Positions 38,001 through 44,426 of a stretch of DNA of 64,000 nt are shown here, one piece after another. Every line of letters begins with the position of its first letter. Within the stretch, counting starts at the first letter, position 1. A program made the position numbers and the translations under genes. This stretch comes from Macrococcoides bohemicum. Lineage in GTDB: Bacteria; Bacillota; Bacilli; Staphylococcales; Staphylococcaceae. The DNA lies in assembly GCF_042658685.1 (NCBI RefSeq), contig NZ_JBHSQY010000006.1; one strand, given 5' to 3'. The notes beneath the pieces are model-generated. The model saw only the letters and a program-made list of their open reading frames with translations. It had not been told where the DNA came from and did no database searches.

Positions 38001-38536
38001 ATAAATCCATCTACTTTAACCGGTTGTTGCGTTTCATGGTCTAAATATTGTAACTTGTAATCTACATTTTCATATCCACGATGTAAGAATGCAATTTCAT
38101 TATTACCAAAAGATATACGTCCTGTATCGTTAGCATAACTATGTTTCCAATCCGTTATTGTAATCTTCAAATCTATCTGTTTACCATTAAAGATACCTAC
38201 GTTTGTATATTTAACTCCTATATTTCCTTTTTGAGTATCAGTTGGATTGATGATTGTAGTATATTTTGAATCATTTCCGTTGATGGTAAACGCTTCCCAT
38301 TTACCCCCAAATTCTTCAACTTTAGTTAATTCAGGATTAAACTGCGCAATAAACTCATACTTAGCACCTGCTTTATCTGTTGCTGTTGGAAGTGATGCAT
38401 TTGGAGCATCTAAGATGGTCTGTGTTGCACCATGAGCCGTGTTAGGCATTAAAGGTACTGCTAAAATGCCCGATGCGATGATAAGTTTAGTGACTTTTGA
38501 TGTATTTACCTTGTTATTTGTTTTATTTTTTTTCAT
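35051..38536 (-). CDS. LPDTG cell-wall-anchored adhesin with isopeptide-type domains
   Basis: 1161 aa from ATG 38536 (aggaga upstream). Signal peptide residues 1-37 (VPLMPNTAHGA). An N-terminal lectin-like beta region extends to about residue 290. Two repeated adhesin domains, one SdrD B-like domain (KIGDTVWNDIDKDNVVDATEKG) near 630-710, and two more adhesin domains follow. Each adhesin domain opens with a PTK/PSK Lys and has a PNTA Asn near its end, the residues of Lys-Asn isopeptide bonds (SspB C-terminal type). Then come a Thr/Glu/Pro stalk, LPDTG, a membrane helix and a basic tail. Sortase at 8257 is the likely anchor enzyme. Probable role: cell contact in mating or colonisation. Confidence 0.9.
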   Translation of the reverse strand: MKKNKTNNKVNTSKVTKLIIASGILAVPLMPNTAHGATQTILDAPNASLPTATDKAGAKYEFIAQFNPELTKVEEFGGKWEAFTINGNDSKYTTIINPTDTQKGNIGVKYTNVGIFNGKQIDLKITITDWKHSYANDTGRISFGNNEIAFLHRGYENVDYKLQYLDHETQQPVKVDGFMTVKDIDENQKLTFDSQTMQSIDQIYVPTKDTKVLYKANSDGSADFYSELYGNDGDTWHFDPKDPNELRGDFTFMYSGTDTLNISWGWQYTDEEKKANAEKTPDIKDWAEDSYLGAYLNYSALKPVATEILKPTKLVSDADEKQKNSTTLNAMNESLIYEVTHTVPLETEEFYYESYEIKDTLNNVLQLNGDVKVVNELNKDVTSQFTITTSGQNINAEAKGDFVLSDAFYNHTYKLVIPAKVKAGADLSTILKDGVYTVPNTAKVTVDGKDVSSNAVDSKLTPTKNLIDKGIVSGDKLVDSMNVKRNTEYKYNVDLTVSNDPMIKSLALKDDLVDELDYVSAKVLDSTGKDITAEGTLTTDATTELVTWTAKDPSKYIGKKLKLEITSKVKAGADLSKYKQADGTFVLPNTASAIINGGTPINSDTVKVIVPQDPTFKIGDTVWNDIDKDNVVDATEKGIPNAKVEVKDSTGKVIKTTTTNADGKYSVVDLPKGEYTVTFTPPTGYTPVDKAKLTQTITLDKDNLDVDLGLIVPVVPPAPKDPTKTVVDKSVLDANEKEVDATEVKKATDYKYRVNTTITDKKDIKSLEIQDDLEDVLEVKTAKVLDMDGKDITAEGTLTIDKEKEIISWKAKEPAKYAGQKLVLEVVAQVKKDADLSKYTDKDGNIVIPNTANVIVDGTTTPSDKVDVTVPKDPSKTVIKKTVSESTLELGQPYNYTVETTITDDKNVKEVTLIDDLEDVLEAKTAKVLDKDGKDITAEGILTIDEEKEIITWKAKDGSKYVGQKLTLAIDTFIKKDADLSKYTSEDGKVVIPNTAKTIVGIDKDGKIVEEEIESNKVDVTTTPKVEEPTTEEPTTEEPTTETPTTETPTTETPTTETPTTETPTTETPTTETPTTETPTTETPTTETPTTETPTTEKSESNNTDIVTSESPKSDEIKKPSNSILPDTGNESLNYLLYAGVPILLIGAVGYMVYRRKSEEL
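35255..35455. repeat. 15-bp tandem repeat encoding the TETPT stalk
   Basis: About a dozen exact or near-exact copies of TTGTAGGTGTCTCTG, followed by three variant units, encode the Pro/Thr/Glu stalk of the adhesin. Copy number should vary by slippage and change stalk length. Confidence 0.9.
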
Positions 38537-38572
38537 GTTATTTCTCCTAGTCAATTATTTTTTTGTCGTACC

Positions 38573-39466
38573 TTACTTGCGTAAAAATGGCATTAAATCT
38601 CTTGCTAAATAGTAACTAAACGTTTTTGAGTAAGTATTTGTTAAATGGTGTCTATCTCTAACAATAATTACGTTACCTTGAGTTGGACTACAATATTTCT
38701 TATCACAAATTAAATCTGCATAATCAACATATTTAACGTTCGGTTGCGCTTTTAATGTTTTTAACCATTCAGGATTTTTTTCTATATTTGCTCGTGATAC
38801 TTTGCACTTTACCGAATGTCGTCCATATTTTTTGATACATTTAATAGAATCTTCAGGAAAATACATTGTATTTTTGATTGCAAATACCTTTACACCATAT
38901 CTATTTAATTCTTTAAATTTATCAACCATTCCATAGTCATATTTTTTTTCGCCAGTACCAACTGTATTTGTATCTGCTTTTGTCAGTACTAAATCAGGTT
39001 TATACTTCATGATTGTTGGTATGAGATTTTTATTCCATGTTGTACATGTTGGATAATCTTTTCTTACTTTAGAACTCATTGCACAGCCACTCTTAGTTGC
39101 ATAAATGATTCTTATACTTTGTTTACTAGCTATCTTTTGTAAAGCGCCTAACCAATGTCCTGAATGAGAGTCCCCTATAACAGCTACTGTGTGTTTGTAA
39201 CCTTTTTTCACGCCATAAGTACAAACCTTAATTTTTGAAGTATGCTTATTGGCATGACAACCATCTTTATAACCTTGAGGTGAATCATCGAATGCCTTAG
39301 ATGTGGTTGGAAGGGTTGGTGCATAAGGTAATTTCTCATATCGATTTTCTTGAACACCCGGATGGTAATAAAATTTGCCATATGTGTATGCTTCTACAAC
39401 ACCATTAAAAAACACCATCAATAATACAATTGATAGTGTCACTTTAACTCTAATACTGTTTTTCAT
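38573..39466 (-). CDS. Secreted stand-alone SGNH-type hydrolase
   Basis: 297 aa with an N-terminal signal or anchor (residues 7-26). The SGNH block I is VAVIGDSHSGHW (Ser about 100) and the catalytic His region is VRDRHHLT near 270. Several Cys (70, 82 and later pairs) suggest disulfides. This matches the SGNH domain normally fused to the C-terminus of acyltransferase-3 (OatA-like) membrane proteins, but the acyltransferase half is absent. Possible actions are transfer or removal of acyl groups on wall polymers or glycans. It lies 36 bases upstream of the adhesin gene, with which it is probably cotranscribed. Confidence 0.75.
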   Translation of the reverse strand: MKNSIRVKVTLSIVLLMVFFNGVVEAYTYGKFYYHPGVQENRYEKLPYAPTLPTTSKAFDDSPQGYKDGCHANKHTSKIKVCTYGVKKGYKHTVAVIGDSHSGHWLGALQKIASKQSIRIIYATKSGCAMSSKVRKDYPTCTTWNKNLIPTIMKYKPDLVLTKADTNTVGTGEKKYDYGMVDKFKELNRYGVKVFAIKNTMYFPEDSIKCIKKYGRHSVKCKVSRANIEKNPEWLKTLKAQPNVKYVDYADLICDKKYCSPTQGNVIIVRDRHHLTNTYSKTFSYYLARDLMPFLRK

Positions 39467-39479
39467 ATAACCCTCCTAC

Positions 39480-39545
39480 TTATATGTTTGTCTTATATAA
39501 AATATCTGTTATTGTAGGTGATCTTGGAGTTCTCATTTTAATCAT
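39480..39545 (-). CDS. Candidate 21-residue peptide gene
   Basis: MIKMRTPRSPTITDILYKTNI. The ATG overlaps the stop of the 47-codon gene (ATGA) and the aaagga site lies just before it; the SGNH gene follows with its own ribosome binding site. The peptide is basic and has no signal sequence. It may be a coupling or leader peptide, or chance. Confidence 0.3.
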   Translation of the reverse strand: MIKMRTPRSPTITDILYKTNI

Positions 39546-39685
39546 TCCTTTCTATCATTTTCTTTGACATATATAACACCACATTCTGTGAAAGGTGATG
39601 TATATTCTATGTCTAACAATTTTCCTTTCAGTTCTTTTAAAAAATTCTCTCTATCGCTTTCTGTAAAAAACGGAAATGAATTCAT
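39542..39685 (-). CDS. Small hypothetical protein (47 aa)
   Basis: Begins MNSFPFFTESDRENFLKELK and ends VKENDRKE. Supported by a strong aaaggagg site six to eight bases before the ATG and by coupling (ATGA) with the next small frame. Soluble; no family recognised. Confidence 0.5.
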   Translation of the reverse strand: MNSFPFFTESDRENFLKELKGKLLDIEYTSPFTECGVIYVKENDRKE

Positions 39686-39724
39686 ATTATTTCCTCCTTT
39701 CAATAATTTTCATCTCATTTCTAA

Positions 39725-39967
39725 TTACTTAAAAGAACATTTATCCCACAAATGATTTGCATAACTACTTCTGACAATCTTATTTTTATTACTAAGTTGA
39801 GAAACGACTATATCTAAGTCCTTTCTGGTTCTAGTTCCTACATGAAGAATCTGAAATCTATTCCAAATCGCTAACTTCAACGGTTGCGTAAGATCTAGTC
39901 TTTTCTTTAAACAAATTTCATCAAACTTTTTTTCTAACTCTTCTTTATCTATTTGCGTTGATGCCAT
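39725..39967 (-). CDS. Hypothetical protein (80 aa), first gene of adhesin operon
   Basis: Helical and basic (MASTQIDKEELEKKFDEICLKKRLDLTQPLKLAIWNRFQILHVGTRTRKDLDIVVSQLSNKNKIV). The ribosome binding site aaaggag is good. Composition suits a small DNA-binding or regulatory protein, but no family is recognised. A terminator hairpin lies just upstream. Confidence 0.55.
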   Translation of the reverse strand: MASTQIDKEELEKKFDEICLKKRLDLTQPLKLAIWNRFQILHVGTRTRKDLDIVVSQLSNKNKIVRSSYANHLWDKCSFK

Positions 39968-39991
39968 TCAATTACTCCTTTCATAATAAAA

Positions 39992-40023
39992 ACCCCAATT
40001 ACAGTTGAATTAGTAATTGGGGT
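39992..40023. terminator. Bidirectional hairpin between divergent genes
   Basis: Perfect 11-base stem ACCCCAATTAC/GTAATTGGGGT with T-run on the minus strand. It separates the minus-strand adhesin operon from the region upstream and overlaps the promoter of the plus-strand gene at 40059. Confidence 0.65.
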
Positions 40024-40028
40024 ATAAT
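39999..40028 (+). promoter_or_regulatory. Possible promoter of the DUF6037-like gene
   Basis: TTACAG at 39999 and a consensus TATAAT at 40023, 18 bases apart, ending 30 bases before the GTG start. The -35 is poor and it overlaps a hairpin stem. Confidence 0.35.
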
Positions 40029-40058
40029 GTAATAAAATATTTAATTGGTGGTGTTAAT

Positions 40059-40646
40059 GTGAGTAACTTCTATAATTCAATTAAAAACCTTTATATTGAT
40101 ATGCGTAATAATAAAATCTATTTTCAAACATTTAGTATTAACTTCAATAATATTGAAGCTGATTGTATCTTCTCAATTCAAGATAACCCATTTGAAATTA
40201 TTTTTATTAGAAAATATGATGCATGTGTTTTAAAGATCGATGTAAAAAAAGGGTTTATATTAAATATCGAAAATAAATTTAGCGAGATATATAAATTTTT
40301 TAATATTAAATATGGAAAAGGAAACTTTAGTCTTATCAGTTTATTAGAACATTTATCTAAGAAACTACCTAACGAAGTAAAAATACTTTCTGATAACGAA
40401 CGTAAACAAGTTTATAATTTTGTTAACATAGAGGAAAGTGAAAAGATATATTATCTCAGCTTTACGAATTGGGATAAAGTGAATAAGGGAAAATCAAAAC
40501 CCGTTGGGTCAAGAACAACGAAAAATTTAGCAAAGACACAACTTTTGTTTCCAGATATCTATGAATCTACAAAAGATAAAAATATTTCTATAAACTATTC
40601 TCATGTGCCTACGGATAAGAGATTTGATCTAAAAGATTTAGAATAA
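40059..40646 (+). CDS. DUF6037-like protein
   Basis: 195 aa soluble protein. Start at GTG 40059 chosen for ggtggtg upstream; the frame is open further but lacks a site. The sequence pattern (MRNNKIYFQTFSINFNNIEADCIFSIQDNPFEIIFI...SEKIYYLSFTNWDKVNKGKS) resembles the DUF6037 family, whose function is unknown. It is a lone plus-strand gene in a minus-strand region. Its last 38 bases overlap the convergent gene. Confidence 0.6.
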   Translation: MSNFYNSIKNLYIDMRNNKIYFQTFSINFNNIEADCIFSIQDNPFEIIFIRKYDACVLKIDVKKGFILNIENKFSEIYKFFNIKYGKGNFSLISLLEHLSKKLPNEVKILSDNERKQVYNFVNIEESEKIYYLSFTNWDKVNKGKSKPVGSRTTKNLAKTQLLFPDIYESTKDKNISINYSHVPTDKRFDLKDLE

Positions 40647-40965
40647 ATATAGTACCGTTTATATTAAATTGATTGCTTAGTTTTTCAAACTGAATATAAT
40701 GAAAATCGTCATCTTTCTTTATTTGTTTTGAAAAATCATTCCAATAATCTTTTTCTCTCTTAATAAGTTTTCTCAGTTCACCTTCTGAATCAGCCCACAA
40801 AGTTATGTTTGAATTAGTATAATCAACTTCTTTTATAATAGCACCTGATTTTTTACCTTGATAAAAATCATATGAAATTGATTCTATAATATTCTGATTA
40901 TATATATAATCTATGACTGATTCTTCACCATTTTTCAAGAAATAATAATATACTTCTTTATTCAT
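40609..40965 (-). CDS. Hypothetical protein (118 aa)
   Basis: Start at 40965 behind a G-rich site (gggggtata). Soluble, mixed charge (MNKEVYYYFLKNGEESVIDYIYNQN...). No family recognised. Its 3' end overlaps the convergent DUF6037-like gene, so the two transcripts can pair over 38 bases. A terminator lies upstream. Confidence 0.5.
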   Translation of the reverse strand: MNKEVYYYFLKNGEESVIDYIYNQNIIESISYDFYQGKKSGAIIKEVDYTNSNITLWADSEGELRKLIKREKDYWNDFSKQIKKDDDFHYIQFEKLSNQFNINGTIFILNLLDQISYP

Positions 40966-40993
40966 AAACTTTATACCCCCATTCAATATTAAA

Positions 40994-41025
40994 AGCCCTT
41001 AGATAATGTATTTAATCTAAGGGCT
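40994..41025. terminator. Terminator after 41030 gene
   Basis: Perfect 11-base stem AGCCCTTAGAT/ATCTAAGGGCT with T-runs on both strands, five bases after the stop of the minus-strand gene at 41030. Confidence 0.8.
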
Positions 41026-41029
41026 CTTT

Positions 41030-41344
41030 TTAACTACTCATATCCATTTCATACTCTAGATACTTATTGATATCTAATATGTTTCTCACTGGGATTGTTT
41101 TCGCTGAAACGATACATCCGACTTTAACAACATGATTTTTCCCATTACTTTTTTGAATTCTTATTAACGCTTTATCAGACATTAAAAAGATTGTATCTAG
41201 TACTTTTTCAGCATCATTTTCATTTAAAACTTCGTGAATACATGTGCCATTATTTAAGTGTATCACTAATAATAGTTTACGATCTCTTTCAGATAATTTG
41301 TTAATATCTGAAAATCTAAACAAATGCTTTATCTTGTTAGACAT
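41030..41344 (-). CDS. Hypothetical protein (104 aa)
   Basis: Soluble, mixed alpha/beta (MSNKIKHLFRFSDINKLSERDRKLLLVIHLNNGTCIHEVLNEN...). Ribosome binding site gaggtga. Last gene of a three-gene minus-strand operon (42199 to 41030). No family recognised. Confidence 0.55.
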   Translation of the reverse strand: MSNKIKHLFRFSDINKLSERDRKLLLVIHLNNGTCIHEVLNENDAEKVLDTIFLMSDKALIRIQKSNGKNHVVKVGCIVSAKTIPVRNILDINKYLEYEMDMSS

Positions 41345-41357
41345 GAAATCACCTCAC

Positions 41358-41513
41358 TTAATATATTTTATACCCTTGTTTAATAGCTTTTGAAACTGCT
41401 TTATTTGCTCTAATAAGATTAAACTTCATCGTTTCTACTTCATTAATTAGATGATAATTATAATATAGAAGAACAAGACATGCTAAACTCAACAAAACAA
41501 CAATGATAATCAT
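41358..41513 (-). CDS. Small membrane protein (51 aa)
   Basis: MIIIVVLLSLACLVLLYY forms one membrane helix, followed by a short amphipathic helix (NEVETMKFNLIRANKAVSKAIKQGYKIY). The ATG overlaps the upstream stop (ATGA) with ggtgg before it, and the next gene starts 13 bases later, so it is a coupled operon member. Function unknown. Confidence 0.55.
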   Translation of the reverse strand: MIIIVVLLSLACLVLLYYNYHLINEVETMKFNLIRANKAVSKAIKQGYKIY

Positions 41514-42199
41514 AATTTAACCACCTTCTCACTATCTTTATTCATTAATTTGTCTAGTCTAAAATCATATATTAGTGTCTTATACATTAACAACTTTGTA
41601 AGAATTGATAAATCAGACAATTTAGATAAACCTCTTAAAAATAGGTATGCCTTATTTGTTTCTGGTGAACTTCGCCCACTCTCAATAAATACATTAAAAT
41701 CAGTCAAATCTAGTATTCGTCCATCTTTTTGTATTAAAATAGAACCTCTATCGTTAGCAGGTTCCTCTAAATATTTATTGATTATGTCTATAAATGTTTC
41801 ATTAAAGTCATTATTTTCAATTGTAAATTTTAATTCTTCACGATTGTTATACATGATTAAATAATCACTTGTAATCATAAATGTTGCTGGTAAAGCACCA
41901 TAATTCTTTTTATTAAGAAATTGATTTTTTGTTTGTGATTCATTACAACCACATTCTACTGCTATATAGTAAAGTTCCAATGCTACTTCAGTCGAAATAT
42001 CATCAAGGGTCATTTTTTCCTCTTTCAATTCAACAAGTATTTCAATTGGTATACCTGTACGTTCTTCAAGTAGATATAAATTATCAAATCTTTTCATAAG
42101 TATTTTGATAGCTTCTTCTATTTCATTAGTATAATAATGATTTTTTCCTTTCAAATTCCTCAATCCTTTCTTGATAGTAATAAAGATTGTATATTTCAT
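41510..42199 (-). CDS. Hypothetical protein (229 aa)
   Basis: Soluble, starting MKYTIFITIKKGLRNLKGKNHYYTNEIEEAIKILMKRF. The segment YLLEERTGIPIEILVELKEEKMTLDDIST resembles a helix-turn-helix (residues 40-75), so it may be DNA-binding. The rest is unrecognised. First gene of the operon; the inverted-repeat element at 42213-42645 lies directly upstream. Confidence 0.5.
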   Translation of the reverse strand: MKYTIFITIKKGLRNLKGKNHYYTNEIEEAIKILMKRFDNLYLLEERTGIPIEILVELKEEKMTLDDISTEVALELYYIAVECGCNESQTKNQFLNKKNYGALPATFMITSDYLIMYNNREELKFTIENNDFNETFIDIINKYLEEPANDRGSILIQKDGRILDLTDFNVFIESGRSSPETNKAYLFLRGLSKLSDLSILTKLLMYKTLIYDFRLDKLMNKDSEKVVKL

Positions 42200-42212
42200 T
42201 AAGTTTTAAGTA

Positions 42213-42645
42213 TCTAGTAGATTGATTTGCAAACACATATTTATGTTCTTTTAAGTTTTTATTTTTATTTAGGTCTGATCTGGATTTTTGGCTTTGAATC
42301 CTGAACCTTAACCATATAAATCATGCTCGAAAGATTACTCTTTGTCATTGCACAATACTAGATTTGCTCTCCTTTTGAATGAAATTAATGAATTCTAAAT
42401 TTTTAATTTTAGGATCGTGGCAAATTATACAGTTGAATAAACAGTTTATAGATAACTGATAACTGCTATTGATAAATAGCAATATGTTTTGAGACCTCTC
42501 CTACCATAGCCTTAGCTCTTATGTCACAGAAAACACTGTTCATTATCTCCAGGAGTTAAGAGATAAACACACGTACATGTTATTCAGTTGTCAATGTACA
42601 GTATTGTGAAAACAATTGATTGTATTCACAAATCAATCTACTAGA
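42213..42645. repeat. Non-coding element bounded by 17-base inverted repeats (IRE-1)
   Basis: 433 bases with no supported gene, whose ends are perfect complements: TCTAGTAGATTGATTTG at 42213 and its complement at 42629-42645. Inside are further dyads, for example TTGTGAA...TTCACAA (42604-42631) and GTACAT...ATGTAC near 42572-42600. If transcribed, the ends would close a large structured RNA; as DNA it resembles a miniature inverted-repeat element. It lies between the genes at 42660 and 41510. Confidence 0.5.
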
Positions 42646-42659
42646 ATTGATTTTGGATA

Positions 42660-42995
42660 TTATGACGATTTACGATTCTTTTTTTGTATTGATATTTTAC
42701 GTAACTGCTGACCAGGATATTTACGACCATAGATTAATTGAGTATCACGATTTCTAATTTGTTTCACATAACTTAAGATTTCAGCAAGTGGTTTGGGAAC
42801 GGGATGTTCTTTAATCTGCTTTGCAGGTGATTTATAAATCTTTAATACTAAATCATTGCCTATATAAACATACTCTTCATCATTAAATGTTTTAAAATAC
42901 CAACCATGACGTAATATTTCACCTTCACTTACAATCCTATGTTTATCATAAATTGGCATGTGTGTTTTGGGATTAAAACTTGCTAGTTTCATCAT
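42660..42995 (-). CDS. Basic hypothetical protein between two inverted-repeat elements (111 aa)
   Basis: Start at 42995 (aagga upstream; a second ATG follows immediately). Strongly basic C-terminus (RKYPGQQLRKISIQKKNRKSS) and a beta-rich middle (GWYFKTFNDEEYVYIGNDLVLKIYKSPAK). The charge suits RNA or DNA binding. Inverted-repeat elements of about 430 and 370 bases border it on both sides. No family recognised. Confidence 0.5.
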   Translation of the reverse strand: MMKLASFNPKTHMPIYDKHRIVSEGEILRHGWYFKTFNDEEYVYIGNDLVLKIYKSPAKQIKEHPVPKPLAEILSYVKQIRNRDTQLIYGRKYPGQQLRKISIQKKNRKSS

Positions 42996-43063
42996 TTCCA
43001 CATCCTTAAATATTTTATGGGGTAGAAATATAATTATCAAACAGTGGGAAATCCCGTTGCTTC

Positions 43064-43434
43064 TGACAATTAAAAAAGAGGACCCACCAATACTATTAAA
43101 AATAGCATCGACAGATCCTCAGTCCTCATAAAATATCTATATACACTAACTACTATTTAGACAGAAGGTAACTACACACAGAAAGTTCAATAATTTGACA
43201 GTTGTACATATTTTCGTTAAATATATATACTTTACATGTCAAAACACATTGAATAAACTTACTAAATAGTTTATGATTTAGATACTGTGTATATATAGTA
43301 TTAGCTCGCATCTAATACCTATATAGCACAGGTTTTACGAGGGGATAAGCCAATGACTACCGCAAATAGTTATTGGTGATCAGGATATAAAGTGCTTACA
43401 ACACTTTATATCTGGTCCCCTTTTTTAATTGTCA
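43064..43434. repeat. Non-coding element bounded by 21-base inverted repeats (IRE-2)
   Basis: 371 bases without a supported gene. The end TGACAATTAAAAAAGAGGAC (43064-43083) is matched at 43415-43434 by its complement with one mismatch, and pairing extends one base further inward. Next to each end is a hairpin: ATACTATT/AATAGCAT region near 43090-43108, and GATATAAAGTG/CACTTTATATC at 43384-43412. Each end therefore looks like a terminator for one strand. A minus-strand TTGACA overlaps the right end. It may be a structured RNA gene or a MITE. Confidence 0.5.
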
Positions 43435-43510
43435 AAGTTCAACGTACTGTTCTTGATTACCAATATATATTATATTTCCTAATAAATCAATTGTTACTTT
43501 TTTCGTATTA

Positions 43511-44026
43511 TTACTTTTCTTTTAGATAGACTACATCTGAATCCTCAATCTCAGTATCTCTTTTCTTCTCTTTTTCTTTAGAAGGTACGTACGGATAACA
43601 TTTGCCTCTATCCTTACCAGATTTGAAATAATTAACCTCTGAACAATCCATTTCAACATTCCTTAGCATAGGATTATTCTCTTTGTCTTTATCTAAATAC
43701 CAATATCCTGCTTCTGGTGTTTCATCAACATATCCAGCATTTTGATCTAACTTATCAAAGGTCACTTTATAATATCCTTTTTTATCTTTCTTTTCAGATA
43801 CCTTATATTCACCTTCATCAGTTCTACCAAGATTACCATTTTCCTTTACTTGTAATGTTCCATCATCTCTGAACGTAAGTAAATACTCATTATCTCCATT
43901 CTGAGTTGCCTCAAATGTCTTACCTTTCAGAACATCTACACCTTCACTCTTACCACACCCAGTTAAGATAAATGAACCTGCAATAAGTGTTACAAGTACT
44001 TTACTTAACCCATTTGTTTTTTTCAT
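43511..44026 (-). CDS. Putative lipoprotein (171 aa)
   Basis: Signal peptide with lipobox FILTGC, so the mature chain starts at Cys 24 and is anchored to the outer face of the membrane. The mature part is a small beta-rich domain (KTFEATQNGDNEYLLTFRDDGTLQVKENGNL...) and a charged tail. Ribosome binding site ggaggt. Small plasmid lipoproteins of this kind sometimes work in surface exclusion; nothing here proves it. It is transcribed as a single gene. Confidence 0.75.
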   Translation of the reverse strand: MKKTNGLSKVLVTLIAGSFILTGCGKSEGVDVLKGKTFEATQNGDNEYLLTFRDDGTLQVKENGNLGRTDEGEYKVSEKKDKKGYYKVTFDKLDQNAGYVDETPEAGYWYLDKDKENNPMLRNVEMDCSEVNYFKSGKDRGKCYPYVPSKEKEKKRDTEIEDSDVVYLKEK

Positions 44027-44039
44027 ATGTAACTACCTC

Positions 44040-44426
44040 CAGTAAATATAGTAAGAATAATATAAATATCACTTATTTATTATATTATACCACCTATTAC
44101 AATGTATGTACACATCTAAAATCTATCATGATAAAAAATATTTCTGCACATCCATTAATTCAATTATCAATGGGTGTATATTAATTATTATCATAAAAAG
44201 AGAATATTACAAGTTAAATTACAAAATATGAGAAATCTCATATTTTTTATACCCGATCAATTTCTTGTTTATGATTTAATAATTAATTTTAATCTATAAA
44301 TCTATTGCAATAAACAGAACATATGTTCGTGTTTAAGTATACATGGATATTATATTTTAAGCAAGTATTATTCTGTAAACCATAATCATATATAAATAAA
44401 TGTTAGGGAGTTCGGACTATTAAAAA
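44040..44426. other. Intergenic region downstream of rep
   Basis: Nearly 390 AT-rich bases between the lipoprotein gene start and the rep stop. It should hold the lipoprotein promoter. A hairpin AAATATGAG-aaat-CTCATATTT followed by a T-run lies at 44224-44245 and may end rep transcription. No gene supported. Confidence 0.5.
44224..44245. terminator. Hairpin downstream of rep
   Basis: Nine-base perfect stem with a four-base loop and T-rich flanks on both strands, about 180 bases after the rep stop. Confidence 0.5.
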
